Of a DNA stretch of 64,000 nt, positions 36,162 to 45,692 are shown piece by piece. Source of the stretch: Adlercreutzia sp910585575. GTDB lineage: Bacteria > Actinomycetota > Coriobacteriia > Coriobacteriales > Eggerthellaceae. The position numbers were made by a program, and so were the translations under genes. Location of the stretch: the NCBI RefSeq assembly GCF_951801035.1, contig NZ_CATOKT010000002.1; one strand, written 5' to 3'. A model generated the notes under the pieces. The model saw only the letters and a program-made list of their open reading frames with translations, searched no databases and was not told the origin of the DNA. Positions within the stretch are counted from its first letter, which is position 1, and every line of letters begins with the position of its first letter.

Positions 36162-37322
36162 GTGGCGAAAGATATAATTGCAGGTCAAAGACTATTTGTA
36201 AAATTGAAGCGAGTTAGAAATCGAGGCAGTGTGTTATTAGGCGATTTTGTGAAATTGGTTAAGCATTTTTGGTATCTGATAGTACTCGTCCCCCTTGCCT
36301 TTGCGGCGATCACTGTGTTTTATGCGCTTATGCCTGAAAATCCAGAATATGAGGCAACTGCCGTTTTGACTCCGATTGATCCATCGGGGACTGTTTCTAC
36401 TTCGGTCATGCTCTCTACAGCACGATCAGTCGCGGATGATGTGCTCTCGTCTTACACCGACTCTGAAATTAAGGTAGATGCTTCTGAGGAAGAAGTGCCA
36501 GCTGGGATGCCTGCGTCCGACAATTTGATATTTTGCGCCACAGGGGATAATGCCTTGGAATGCGTGAGCGTTGTTAATGCTTTGGCGGCGCAAGTGGCTG
36601 ATAGCTCACGGGCAATTTATGCGGAAATTGACGCTGACGAGCGCAAGAGCGCTGACGAGGAGCTCGCTCGTCGCTCCGAGCTTTTCGAATCCCTAAAAAT
36701 TGATAATCCGGAACAAATGGCCGGATTGCTGAGCGTCACTCCGAGTCGATCTTTTGCCTATTGCGATTTTGTTGTATCCGAAGCCAATGAGGCTGTTGAC
36801 GTTCATGCTGCAAAGAGTCCCACCAGGCTGGTGTTATTTGCTTCTCTGGCTGGGTTTTTTATGGCACTCGGCATAATAATCTTGATAAGCCTCCTTCGCC
36901 AACCGCTAATTTCGGTGGAAGATATCGAGCGCCTCAGCGGATTGACTGTGCTGGCCCGAGTCAAGAAAGGTTCATCCGCTGATCTTCTTTGGGTCAATGC
37001 GTCATCGCATTATGGGTTCGTGCCTTCTAAGGTGGCTCTAGTTCCATTGTCTCGGTACAGTGCGATGGATTCGGAAATTGAGAGTCTGGCCACGTCTATT
37101 CTTTCCAGCTGTGGCAAGGAAGGGCCGGCTGATGCTGTTCAGATAGTTGAGTGCAACGCATCTTTTAATAGCGCAAGCAGTGTTTACGCAGCAAAGGGTG
37201 CCGACCTCACTATTCTATGTGTGCGCTTGTGGAGAGACAGTGCGAAAGGCTTACGTGAGGTGTTGGCCGAACGCAAAATTGCGGCAATTGCCCCAATGGG
37301 AATTGTGGTTTTATCCGATTAA
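36162..37322 (+). CDS. Wzz-like chain-length regulator with a P-loop-less kinase-like tail
   Basis: 386 aa. TM1 (about residues 37-57, FWYLIVLVPLAFAAITVFYAL), extracytoplasmic Wzz region, TM2 (about 226-246, LFASLAGFFMALGIIILISL), then a cytoplasmic segment. In co-polymerases of Gram-positives TM2 leads to, or a partner protein supplies, a BY-kinase. Here PLISVEDIERLSGLTVLARV and EIESLATSIL match the start of that arrangement, and IVECNASFNSASSVYAAKGA then LTILCVRLWRDSAKGLREVL match the last strands of a BY-kinase, yet the Walker A and A' region between is missing. No separate kinase or Tyr phosphatase gene lies nearby. The GTG start is weakly supported. Confidence 0.72.
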   Translation: MAKDIIAGQRLFVKLKRVRNRGSVLLGDFVKLVKHFWYLIVLVPLAFAAITVFYALMPENPEYEATAVLTPIDPSGTVSTSVMLSTARSVADDVLSSYTDSEIKVDASEEEVPAGMPASDNLIFCATGDNALECVSVVNALAAQVADSSRAIYAEIDADERKSADEELARRSELFESLKIDNPEQMAGLLSVTPSRSFAYCDFVVSEANEAVDVHAAKSPTRLVLFASLAGFFMALGIIILISLLRQPLISVEDIERLSGLTVLARVKKGSSADLLWVNASSHYGFVPSKVALVPLSRYSAMDSEIESLATSILSSCGKEGPADAVQIVECNASFNSASSVYAAKGADLTILCVRLWRDSAKGLREVLAERKIAAIAPMGIVVLSD

Positions 37323-37410
37323 TCTGACATAGGCTTTTTTAATTGTCGATTTAGGCAAGTAGTTTCTGCGAACGAGTAGCTATAGAAGTACGCGAGAGGA
37401 GGGTAGTGCC

Positions 37411-38166
37411 GTGGCTAGAAGCCAAAATAGATATGCTATCGATGATAGCGAAATTAGTAATGTTGGCAATGAGTCGGAAGCAGCTTGTTCGGATCTCGCT
37501 AGCGTCACGGATTCCCTTCAGGGGCTTATCGACACCTCGAAAGTTGTTGAACTGGAGTGTATTGACGTAGATAGTTTACCCAGAAAATTTTTCTATCGTG
37601 CGGTGAAAAGGTTCTTCGATATAGCTAGTTGCTCACTAGCGCTGGTCTTCCTCGCCATTCCTATGGCGTGTATTGCGATTGGTGTGAAGATGAGCTCGCC
37701 TGGGCCTATTCTCTATCGACAGGAGCGGCTTGGTCTTAACGGCAGGCCGATCACGGTTGTTAAATTTCGGTCTATGTATATGAATGCTGAAGAGGATGGA
37801 GCTAAGTGGGCGTCGGCCGACGATCCGAGAGTGACCCCGCTAGGAAGAAAGCTTAGAGAAAAAAGACTTGATGAGCTGCCTCAATTAGTTGCGGTAATCA
37901 AGGGAGACATGTCTCTCGTTGGACCGCGCCCCGAGCGCGAGGTGTTTTACGATGCGTTCGAGCCTTATATTCGCGGTTTTAGGCAGCGTCTTTTGGTTCA
38001 ACCTGGTCTGACGGGTTTAGCACAGGTGAACGGGGGATACGACCTTTTGCCTGAGGAAAAGATCGTCTACGACCTTCGGTATATAGAGAAACAGGGTTTT
38101 GCCATAGATTGCTCAATATTATGGAAAACTCTAGGTGTATTGTTTTCTTATGATGGAGCGAGATAA
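37411..38166 (+). CDS. Undecaprenyl-phosphate sugar phosphotransferase (WbaP/EpsL-type)
   Basis: Starts the repeat unit of a Wzx/Wzy polymer by moving a sugar-1-phosphate onto undecaprenyl phosphate. 251 aa: a 60-residue N-terminal arm, KRFFDIASCSLALVFLAIPM (the re-entrant helix), GPILYRQERLGLNGRPITVVKFRSM, LREKRLDELPQLVAVIKGDM, SLVGPRPERE and GLTGLAQVNGGY, all hallmarks of the monotopic sugar transferase family. The GTG start follows GAGGAGGG. This is a second polymer initiator in the window besides the TagO/WecA-type gene. Confidence 0.93.
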   Translation: MARSQNRYAIDDSEISNVGNESEAACSDLASVTDSLQGLIDTSKVVELECIDVDSLPRKFFYRAVKRFFDIASCSLALVFLAIPMACIAIGVKMSSPGPILYRQERLGLNGRPITVVKFRSMYMNAEEDGAKWASADDPRVTPLGRKLREKRLDELPQLVAVIKGDMSLVGPRPEREVFYDAFEPYIRGFRQRLLVQPGLTGLAQVNGGYDLLPEEKIVYDLRYIEKQGFAIDCSILWKTLGVLFSYDGAR

Positions 38167-38170
38167 AGTT

Positions 38171-39241
38171 ATGGATTCCTCACATAGGAAAAAAATATGC
38201 CTTGTTTCTTTTTCGGACAACTACGATCACCAGACGGCTGTTTATAGCCTATATAGTTCTCTGTCTCCTGATTGTGATGTGTCAACTATTGGCTTGATCG
38301 ATCCGAAAGCGAGTTTTCCGGATACCCCAAACAACTATTTGTTCGAGTGTCCGAAGAGACCTGGCGTAACGAAAGGGAGTTTCGCTTTCAAAACAGTGAG
38401 AAAGATCGTAGATCGCCTCATGAAGGATCGCGTTGATGTGGTCTATTTTGAAAGCGTTCATCTGTGGAATTTATTCGTCGTCTTGTTGTTGCCCAAAAAA
38501 ATAACGGTGATATCAACTATTCATGACGTAATACCTCACGACGGATCAAAAGCTGTTTCGACACTACAGCGTGCATTATGCAAGTTGTCTGACCAAATTG
38601 TTGTAAAAAGCAGGAGCTCTGTTGACGTTTTGGCTGATCAGTATAAGATCCCGAAACGCAAAGTCAAGTATCTTCCGATCTGGCACTCGTTTCCGAATTA
38701 TCAATCACCGGGAAATATGACTAACGTATTTTTATTTTTTGGCCGCTTGAAGAAATATAAGGGTGTGCATTTCTTGCCCGAAATTGTACAAAAATGTCCG
38801 TGTGCCCATTTCGTTATCGCCGGGGAAGCAGATGAGTATTCTCGTCCACTTGTGAAAGAGCTTGAGCTTTACGACAATGTGACAGTCGTAGATGGAGTAA
38901 TAAATCCAGACACGATGGATCGGCTCTTTAAGAATTGCGCATGGGTGATTCTTCCGTATCTGAGCGCGACACAGTCAGGCGTAGTCGTTGATTCGTATGA
39001 GAGGTCTCGACCTGTAATTGCTTTCGAAGTGGGCAATTTGTCCGAACAGGTTAGAGATGGGGAAACTGGTTTTCTTGTGCCCGAAGGTGATCTCGAAGCC
39101 TTTTCCTCGCGCATCAATGAAGTTTGCGGGTTTGGCTTAGAGAGAGTTTCTTGGTATGCGAAGAATGCATACAATTTTGGTATAGAAAACTACTCATCTC
39201 AATCGATCGCTCAGCATTTTGCTGAGGTATTTGGATTGTAG
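38171..39241 (+). CDS. Glycosyltransferase, GT-B fold (GT1/GT4-like)
   Basis: About 356 aa. N-terminal domain ICLVSFSDNYDHQTAVYSLY, a central STIHDVIPHDGS, and the C-terminal nucleotide-sugar domain (LFFGRLKKYKGVHFLPEIV, VILPYLSATQSGVVVDSYE, GETGFLVPEGDLEAFSSRI). ATG 38171 lies 4 bp after the preceding stop. Donor and acceptor unknown. AT-rich codon use matches its neighbours. Confidence 0.85.
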   Translation: MDSSHRKKICLVSFSDNYDHQTAVYSLYSSLSPDCDVSTIGLIDPKASFPDTPNNYLFECPKRPGVTKGSFAFKTVRKIVDRLMKDRVDVVYFESVHLWNLFVVLLLPKKITVISTIHDVIPHDGSKAVSTLQRALCKLSDQIVVKSRSSVDVLADQYKIPKRKVKYLPIWHSFPNYQSPGNMTNVFLFFGRLKKYKGVHFLPEIVQKCPCAHFVIAGEADEYSRPLVKELELYDNVTVVDGVINPDTMDRLFKNCAWVILPYLSATQSGVVVDSYERSRPVIAFEVGNLSEQVRDGETGFLVPEGDLEAFSSRINEVCGFGLERVSWYAKNAYNFGIENYSSQSIAQHFAEVFGL

Positions 39242-39250
39242 GTACGTGAT

Positions 39251-40375
39251 TTGAGGATTCTGTATATAACGAGCCTTTCGGGCAATAGAATCAATAGCTT
39301 CATGAGGTCTTCGATTGAGGCCGCGCGTGAGCTTGGCATGGATCTTACCATTGCTTCAAATATGTCTGGTGCTGATAAGGTGAGGTATGAGGAGGACTGT
39401 CGAGCTTATGGCATTGATGCCGTCCATGTTGATATTTCTCGAAACCCCCTTTCTCCCCGTAATGCTAAAGCCTTTAAAGAGCTGGTCGATTTAATGATGA
39501 GCGGCAAATACGATATCGTGCACTGCAATACTCCTGTCGGAGGACTGCTTGGGCGGTTGGCTGCAAAAAGGTGCGGAATAAAAAAAGTCATATACATGGC
39601 TCACGGGTTTCATTTTTGGTGCGGTGCGCCTTTGCCAAATTGGGTTTTGTACTATCCCGTCGAAAGGGCCCTTTCGAGTTGGTCGGATTGGATCGTGACG
39701 ATAAATCAAGAGGATTATCTTCTTGCGACACGAAGGATGAAAGCGAAACGTTGCGCTTTGGTTCCTGGTGTTGGTGTGAACGTAAGCTGCTTTACTACTA
39801 CGGAACCTAAGGAGGGCGTCCAACTAAGAGATCGACTGGGAATTCCCCGCGATAGCATCTTCTTTCTCTCCGTGGGAGAGTTGAATAAGAATAAGGACCA
39901 CGAAACCGCTCTCAGAGCACTGTCGAAGCTTGATCTGAGCAATTGGTTTTACGTCATCTGTGGCGAAGGGGAGAAATTGGCGGATTTGCGACGACAAGCC
40001 TCTCGACTTGGGATTGATAAGAAGGTGATCTTCGCCGGTTTCCAGCCCGAAATCCAATCATTTTATAGCGCTGCGGATGTCTTTCTGTTTCCCTCCCGTC
40101 GTGAGGGCCTCCCTAGCGCAGTTATGGAGGCAATGGCGGCAGGATTGCCTGTTGTCGGGACGAGGATACGTGGGTTGGTTGATTTGCTGCCGAAAAGCTC
40201 GTTTCTTTTTGAGCCCGGGAACGAGGATGAGCTATCTCGTGTTATAGCCACCTGTGTAGGCAATCCCGCAATGAGTGAGGCTGAGGTAGAGAGAAATACG
40301 CAGAGGGTGCGCGAGTATTCATTTGAAGCTGCGGTGAGAGCGATACAGGCGGTGTATCGAAGCTATTTGGGCTAG
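39251..40375 (+). CDS. Glycosyltransferase family 4
   Basis: 374 aa with a full GT4 plan: MRILYITSLSGNRINSFMRS at the start, YDIVHCNTPVGGLLGRLAA and HGFHFWCGAPLPNW (as in PglA/CapM-type capsular transferases), then FLSVGELNKNKDHETALRAL, VIFAGFQPEIQSFYSAADVF, and the EX7E motif SRREGLPSAVMEAMAAGLPV. The start is TTG 39251, 9 bp after the preceding gene. It probably extends the lipid-linked repeat unit in the cytoplasm. Confidence 0.9.
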   Translation: MRILYITSLSGNRINSFMRSSIEAARELGMDLTIASNMSGADKVRYEEDCRAYGIDAVHVDISRNPLSPRNAKAFKELVDLMMSGKYDIVHCNTPVGGLLGRLAAKRCGIKKVIYMAHGFHFWCGAPLPNWVLYYPVERALSSWSDWIVTINQEDYLLATRRMKAKRCALVPGVGVNVSCFTTTEPKEGVQLRDRLGIPRDSIFFLSVGELNKNKDHETALRALSKLDLSNWFYVICGEGEKLADLRRQASRLGIDKKVIFAGFQPEIQSFYSAADVFLFPSRREGLPSAVMEAMAAGLPVVGTRIRGLVDLLPKSSFLFEPGNEDELSRVIATCVGNPAMSEAEVERNTQRVREYSFEAAVRAIQAVYRSYLG

Positions 40376-40383
40376 CGAGAACA

Positions 40384-41685
40384 ATGGTGAGACGCTTTTG
40401 TAACATAATTAAGAACGAAGCTGTTATTCGTAGAAATTATCTGAGCTGCTTTAAGCAAACGCCCTTGCTGCCAGCGAGCAGTAGTTTGGTGGACTTAGGC
40501 GCAAAAATTGATTTTCGTGACATTTCTGCAGCTTTATTCTATCTTTTTCTTCTGGCAAAACCGTTCTACCTTCTACCGTCTGGAAGTTTTCAGATAGCTG
40601 ATGGCTGCCTGATGCTAGCTTTTGTGTCACTCATCTTTTCTTATCGAGGCTCCTTCGAAATAGTGAAGACTGATCTTTTTTTCGTTTGCTTCGTTGTTTG
40701 TGCAGGCATTGTCAACTCGCTGTACGGTCTTTGCTATCAGTCGATAAGTTTTTTTACCTATACGCTTTACTATATCTTTAATATAGCCAGCGTACTTACT
40801 TTCAGGTCGTTGGCTACAAGGGATGAATTTGTCGCCAACTGTGCAATAATGCTGCGGCTAGGACTTCTGATTCAGCTTATTGTTTTCGCGGCTGGAGAGG
40901 GTCGCTATTTTGACGATACTCGTTATATGGGCACTTTTAACGATCCTAACCAGATGGGTTTTTTTGTATTTTCAAGCATACTGTTCCTGCATATATCAGC
41001 AAGAAAGCACATGGCAAAGCGATCACTTGCTGACGACTTAATTGCCATTTTTCTTGTACTACAGACATCGTCAACGAATATGATCGTGGGGCTTTGTGTT
41101 TTGTACCTTATTTGCGTCGTGGTCAAATGCTCGGAAAGTGATATTTGGCGCAAAATAACCGCGTGCTGCGCGGTGTTCTTTCTGGCTTTCGCTCTTATCG
41201 CTGCTCCTTTATCTCTGAAAGATGACGCGAAAATCGTCTCTTCAGATTCGCAGATCTCAAATGCTATTGGCCGTATCACAGAAAAACTGGAAAAAGTAAT
41301 TGACCCAAAGGGAAGTGGATACGACTCCTCGATATTAATTGATCGAGGAGCCGATAAGCTGATGATTTATCCTGAAAAAATACTCTACGGTGCTGGCGAG
41401 GGGTTCTGGGATAGGTTTGAGTTGGCTTATGCAACAAACGAGATCCATTCCACTGTTCTGGGAATTTTATTTTATTATGGGGTTGGCCCCTTTGTGCTTC
41501 TTGCAATTTGGGTAATCCTAAACTTGAGGCAATGCTCGTTTCGTTCAAGGACTTTACTTTTTTATCTGCCTCTTTTATTTGAATGCTTCTTTCTGGCCAA
41601 TCAGCGGCAGCCGTTGCTTTGGATGCTCATCGTTCTCGCCTCGGTGAGTCCATCTTCAAAGGAGAGAAACGTTGGACAAGGGTAA
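40384..41685 (+). CDS. O-antigen/capsule polymerase-like membrane protein (Wzy)
   Basis: A 433-aa polytopic protein with 10-12 hydrophobic segments, a long periplasmic-type loop with DRGADKLMIYPEKILYGAGE near the C-terminal third and EIHSTVLGILFYYGVGPFV after it, the usual pattern of O-antigen polymerases, which have little sequence conservation. Its place between glycosyltransferases and the flippase supports Wzy. A run of seven T occurs early in the gene. It overlaps the flippase gene by 14 bp. Confidence 0.8.
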   Translation: MVRRFCNIIKNEAVIRRNYLSCFKQTPLLPASSSLVDLGAKIDFRDISAALFYLFLLAKPFYLLPSGSFQIADGCLMLAFVSLIFSYRGSFEIVKTDLFFVCFVVCAGIVNSLYGLCYQSISFFTYTLYYIFNIASVLTFRSLATRDEFVANCAIMLRLGLLIQLIVFAAGEGRYFDDTRYMGTFNDPNQMGFFVFSSILFLHISARKHMAKRSLADDLIAIFLVLQTSSTNMIVGLCVLYLICVVVKCSESDIWRKITACCAVFFLAFALIAAPLSLKDDAKIVSSDSQISNAIGRITEKLEKVIDPKGSGYDSSILIDRGADKLMIYPEKILYGAGEGFWDRFELAYATNEIHSTVLGILFYYGVGPFVLLAIWVILNLRQCSFRSRTLLFYLPLLFECFFLANQRQPLLWMLIVLASVSPSSKERNVGQG

Positions 41686-42934
41686 TAAAACTGTCTATTC
41701 GAATGTTGCAATGCAATATGGTTTTGTTGCTGCACGATACGTATTCCCTCTAATTCTTCTGCCGTATTTGGCGCGTTGTTTGGGCTCTGAGTCATACGGT
41801 ATATACGCTTATATTGTATCGATGATGCTTTTTGTTCAGACTGTGGCTGATTTTGGCTTTAATCAAGCTGCCACAAAGGAAATTGTTGAAAACCGTAGCG
41901 GGGTTCGTGCATGTTGCGAAATTTTAACTTCCGCAACATGTGCTAAATCTATCTTGGTACTAGTTGCCGGCATTATTGTCCTGGCGGTTTCGTGTCAGGT
42001 TGAGCTTGTTAAGCACGACTTGTCCTGCGTTTTCGTGGCGTTTGCTGGGGTAGTGTGCATGGTGGGAATCCCTGATTTTGTTTTCATGGGATTCGAAAAA
42101 ATGGGGGTTATTACGGGTCGTTTTGTGGCAAGCAAGACAGTTTCTACTTCGCTCATTCTCGTATTTGTGCGAGGGCCCGAGGATCTTTTGCTTCTGTTTT
42201 GTTTCGACTCGCTTGCCTCTTTGTTTGCGGCATCTCTATCTTGGGCGGCGGTTGTTCGGCGTTTTGGGCTTGTCTTGGTCCCTGTCTCATTGCAGCTGGT
42301 GGCGCGCGCCTTTTTTGGAGCCTTTCCCTTTTTTGTTTCGACAACCGCTGTTGCAGTGTTCAATGCGTTGGCAACCATTCTCATTGGAGTGGTTCTCGAT
42401 GACGCGACGCAAGTTGCGTATTGGAGTGTTTCCGTCACAGCTATTAATGCAGTATTGTCCTTGTACAATCCGATTGCTAATGCCTTGTATCCCTATATGG
42501 TTCATTCTGGCAATATGCGGTTGTTCCTGCGTTTCTTTATTGCAGGAACATTTGCCGCCGCCGCCGGCTCCGTTCTTTTTGCATGCCTGAGCGGCTATAT
42601 TATGTTTGTGTTGGGTGGAGAAGGCTATGTTGCAGGATCGTTTATCCTTGTGGATCTGGCCCCAGTTCTTGCTTTTGCGTACCCTGCGCTAATGCTTGGA
42701 AACCCTCTCCTTGGAGCTGCTGGGGAGAGCGGTGCTTTAGCGAGATCGTCTACTATAACTGCTGTAATCTACACAGTCGGCTTGCTGGCGTTGATAGTGT
42801 TGAATGTGTTTACTATCCAGATGGTTTGCGTTTGCAGGTGCCTAGCGGAAATATGTCTATGCTTGGTTCGTGTCTGCTATGCCCGTAAAGCATTCTTTTT
42901 GCGCGGTCCGAAAGGGATTGAGAGGAGAAATTAA
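41672..42934 (+). CDS. Oligosaccharide flippase (Wzx/RfbX family)
   Basis: A 420-aa polytopic MOP-superfamily protein. The N-terminus YGFVAARYVFPLILLPYLARCLGSESYGIYAY is the classic Wzx opening. About 12 helices follow. It flips lipid-linked repeat units outward for Wzy. The TTG start follows AAAGGAG and overlaps wzy. The gene ends directly before the ManC ATG. Confidence 0.9.
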   Translation: MDKGNKTVYSNVAMQYGFVAARYVFPLILLPYLARCLGSESYGIYAYIVSMMLFVQTVADFGFNQAATKEIVENRSGVRACCEILTSATCAKSILVLVAGIIVLAVSCQVELVKHDLSCVFVAFAGVVCMVGIPDFVFMGFEKMGVITGRFVASKTVSTSLILVFVRGPEDLLLLFCFDSLASLFAASLSWAAVVRRFGLVLVPVSLQLVARAFFGAFPFFVSTTAVAVFNALATILIGVVLDDATQVAYWSVSVTAINAVLSLYNPIANALYPYMVHSGNMRLFLRFFIAGTFAAAAGSVLFACLSGYIMFVLGGEGYVAGSFILVDLAPVLAFAYPALMLGNPLLGAAGESGALARSSTITAVIYTVGLLALIVLNVFTIQMVCVCRCLAEICLCLVRVCYARKAFFLRGPKGIERRN

Positions 42935-44293
42935 ATGAATATGCACCTCGTTCTGCTTTCTGGAGGGTCGGGCAGCCGATTATGGCCACTATCAAATTCA
43001 GTTAGGTCCAAGCAGTTTCTCAAAGTTTTGAGGGATGCCCAGGGTAATCCTTGTTCTATGGTACAGAATGTATTTGATCGGATCGAGTCGATTGCTGCCT
43101 CTAGCGTGACAGTGGTTGCCAGCGCGACCCAGGAAAGTCTGCTCAGGTCTCAACTGCCCGCGGGGAAGTATTCACTTGTTCTCGAGCCGGAGAGGCGCGA
43201 TACTGCACCTGCCATAATGCTTGCTTGCGCGAATTTGATATACGAACAAAAGTCTGCGCTGGATGATGTCGTTGTGGTTATGCCCATCGACTCCTTCGCT
43301 GATCCCTCTTTTTATGAGATGACGCGAGAGCTCGCAGATGCGGTTCGTTCAGAAAACGAGATAGTTCTCTTAGGAGTTTCCCCTGTGTCTCCCTCAACGA
43401 GGTATGGCTATATTCTTCCAAAAAAAGGAAGTCAGTTCGGCTCAGTTTTGGAAGTAGATTCATTCGTTGAGAAGCCGAACGCTTTAGATGCTGAAAAATA
43501 TATGCGTAATGGCGCCTTATGGAACTGCGGTGTTTTCGCATTTTCTTTGAAATACATTGAAAGACTGCTGCGCGATACATATGGGTTTGGAGATTACGCG
43601 TCAGTGGTTTCTGGGTATGGACGCTTGGCTAAAACGAGCTTTGATTACGAGTGCGTCGAAAAGTGTCCAAATTTGGCAGTTATTCCTTATTCTGGCAAAT
43701 GGAAAGACCTAGGAACTTGGGATTCTCTTACTGATGAGATGGCTGACAGTACCGAAGGAAAAGCGCTTTCTGTGAACACCAATAATGTTCATGTGATTAA
43801 CGAAACCGGACTCCCCATGCTTGTTTCGGGGTTGAACGATGCGGTAGTTGTGGCAACGTATGATGGAATTCTAGTATCCTCTAAGCAAGAGTCCTCGAAA
43901 ATAAAAAATCATGTGGAGTCGATTCGTTCGTCTCGCCCTATGTACGAGAGGCGACATTGGGGTGAATATCGCGTTCTAGATAGCCAAAAATTAAACGGGC
44001 ATGACGTCTTGACAAAGGAGCTGATTATTATGCCTGGGTGCCAGCTGAGCTATCAGAGGCACTTGCGCCGTTCGGAAGTTTGGACTGTTGCAAGCGGCAA
44101 GGGAGAGGTGGTTATTGATGGTGAGCTACGCCAAATTGCTGTTGGCGATGTGATCAACATTCTTCCTAAGCAATGGCACGCTCTTCGGGCTGTCGACGAT
44201 CTGAGGATAATCGAAGTTCAGCTTGGCTCCCCTTTGGTCGAGGAAGACATAGAGCGACAGGGCTTTTTTTGGCCCAAACGTGATTGTGACTAA
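42935..44293 (+). CDS. manC: Mannose-1-phosphate guanylyltransferase, type II with cupin domain
   Basis: Makes GDP-mannose. 452 aa: nucleotidyltransferase domain (LLSGGSGSRLWPLSNSVRSK, KQFLKVL, VVVMPIDSF, SFVEKPNALDAEKYM, LWNCGVFAFSLKY, KWKDLGTWDSL) and a C-terminal cupin (about 340-450; RHWGEYRVLDS, MPGCQLSYQRHLRRSEVWTV, IEVQLGS), as in ManC/AlgA. Whether the cupin still has phosphomannose isomerase activity is not clear, because the usual HxH is replaced by QRHLRRSE as in many ManC proteins. Strong SD GAGAGGAG. The polymer therefore probably contains mannose or a GDP-mannose-derived sugar. Confidence 0.92.
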   Translation: MNMHLVLLSGGSGSRLWPLSNSVRSKQFLKVLRDAQGNPCSMVQNVFDRIESIAASSVTVVASATQESLLRSQLPAGKYSLVLEPERRDTAPAIMLACANLIYEQKSALDDVVVVMPIDSFADPSFYEMTRELADAVRSENEIVLLGVSPVSPSTRYGYILPKKGSQFGSVLEVDSFVEKPNALDAEKYMRNGALWNCGVFAFSLKYIERLLRDTYGFGDYASVVSGYGRLAKTSFDYECVEKCPNLAVIPYSGKWKDLGTWDSLTDEMADSTEGKALSVNTNNVHVINETGLPMLVSGLNDAVVVATYDGILVSSKQESSKIKNHVESIRSSRPMYERRHWGEYRVLDSQKLNGHDVLTKELIIMPGCQLSYQRHLRRSEVWTVASGKGEVVIDGELRQIAVGDVINILPKQWHALRAVDDLRIIEVQLGSPLVEEDIERQGFFWPKRDCD

Positions 44294-44306
44294 CGGCTAT
44301 CGTTGA

Positions 44307-45536
44307 TCATCGCAATAGCGGGGTCTGTGATGACGTTCTTTTGCTTGATGGCATCACAGACCCTGCTTGGAATACCGAGCTATAGCCTATTCCCAGGAAA
44401 AGGAAGAGCGCTGGCCAACGTGTTTGTTCCATAAGGCCTATGAACAAAAAACTTCCTATGGCCAAGGACACAAGGGCGCTGCTGCGGCAATCTCGATTTC
44501 TGTACAGCCTCGAAGCTACTAGAATAAGAATGGAGAGCCATACTGCTATACCGAGAAGTCCTCCTTGAACAAATACCTCTAGAAGCATGCTGTGAGCCGA
44601 GCCCACTTGAGAATTATCGACGATGTATGTATCGCGGCCGCAACCAATTAACATATTGGTCGAAAGAACGTTTGCGATTGCCTGGCGCCATACTTCTGTT
44701 CTTCCTGAAAAAGTAGCGTCTCTGTTAAATACATCGTGCACAAATGCAGCCAAAGGGCCGTCAAACCCAACAAAAGTGACGAGCAAAAACGAGGTCAGAT
44801 AAAGCACTATGTAAGTGAACAATGTGAAGACCCTTCTTGCCTTGCTGAAGAGCAAAATGCCGATTAAGGTGGCGCAGAGGAAAACGGCAAGAGAAGTTGC
44901 CGAGGTTGCGAGAGCGAGCTGAGCGTATCCTATTATTACAGCAACGCAGCTCCTGGGTGTTATTGCTTTTCCCTGCCTGTCGTCTATCATCAGTGAAGAA
45001 ATTACTGATGGGAGGATTGCCGTGATAGACCAGTTTCTGTTCCCGCAAAAATAGTTGTCTATTCCAATGGACGGAATTCCTCCTGGGTACATGATGATGG
45101 AGGCAAGATTAATGACCGAGAAAGCGGAGCTTACCGAAAAGATCGCTAGAATAAGTTCGTCGCGATACTTCGGGCAAAGCGCTCTAGCGAGAAGAGCGGA
45201 GGCGCAAGAGGGGAGCCAGAATTCGGTGAAGTAATAGGAAGTTTGCCCATTAAAAGCTATCGAAAGGAAGGCGAGCGCTCCTAAGGCGATAACAAGCAGG
45301 CCAAAGGCATCTACCTTTACGCGGAGGAAGTAGATCGCGATTGAGGCCAGAGCAAGAATGAAACGTGCGGTGTCTAGCGTGTGGTGCAGGGGGGTGTCCC
45401 CTAGTTTCATTACGATGCCGGGGCGCATAAGAATTCCAATTGCGATTGCTAGACAGATTGCGATCAGTGTGGATTTCGAGGTAGGCGAGATGCTTTGCCA
45501 AAAGCATGCAGCTTGACTGGTGTGTTTCTGGGTCAC
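44307..45536 (-). CDS. O-antigen ligase/polymerase family membrane protein (Wzy_C-like)
   Basis: A 409-aa polytopic protein on the opposite strand, ending 13 bp from manC. About 11 helices, with a long loop containing FNRDATFSGRTEVWRQAIAN, GCGRDTYIV and SAHSMLLEVFVQGGLLGIAV; the SGRxxxW and GxGxxxY...HSxxLExxxxxGxxG pattern is typical of the Wzy_C/O-antigen ligase family. It is a second polymerase-like protein besides the gene at 40384 and may link polymer to the wall or act as an alternative polymerase. Confidence 0.82.
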   Translation of the reverse strand: MTQKHTSQAACFWQSISPTSKSTLIAICLAIAIGILMRPGIVMKLGDTPLHHTLDTARFILALASIAIYFLRVKVDAFGLLVIALGALAFLSIAFNGQTSYYFTEFWLPSCASALLARALCPKYRDELILAIFSVSSAFSVINLASIIMYPGGIPSIGIDNYFCGNRNWSITAILPSVISSLMIDDRQGKAITPRSCVAVIIGYAQLALATSATSLAVFLCATLIGILLFSKARRVFTLFTYIVLYLTSFLLVTFVGFDGPLAAFVHDVFNRDATFSGRTEVWRQAIANVLSTNMLIGCGRDTYIVDNSQVGSAHSMLLEVFVQGGLLGIAVWLSILILVASRLYRNRDCRSSALVSLAIGSFLFIGLMEQTRWPALFLFLGIGYSSVFQAGSVMPSSKRTSSQTPLLR

Positions 45537-45692
45537 GGTTCATCCTATCTGCTTCGAAAATGTGGTCTAAGGAACAAGCTGCCCCCCTGCTTGCTCCTTT
45601 GTATCTCAGGGCGGGGTGCCCCCAAGACCCTTGACGGTATCCCGCGCGGCTTCTCGGAATCTGCAGGCAATCGCAGCCTGCTATCCTGTGTC

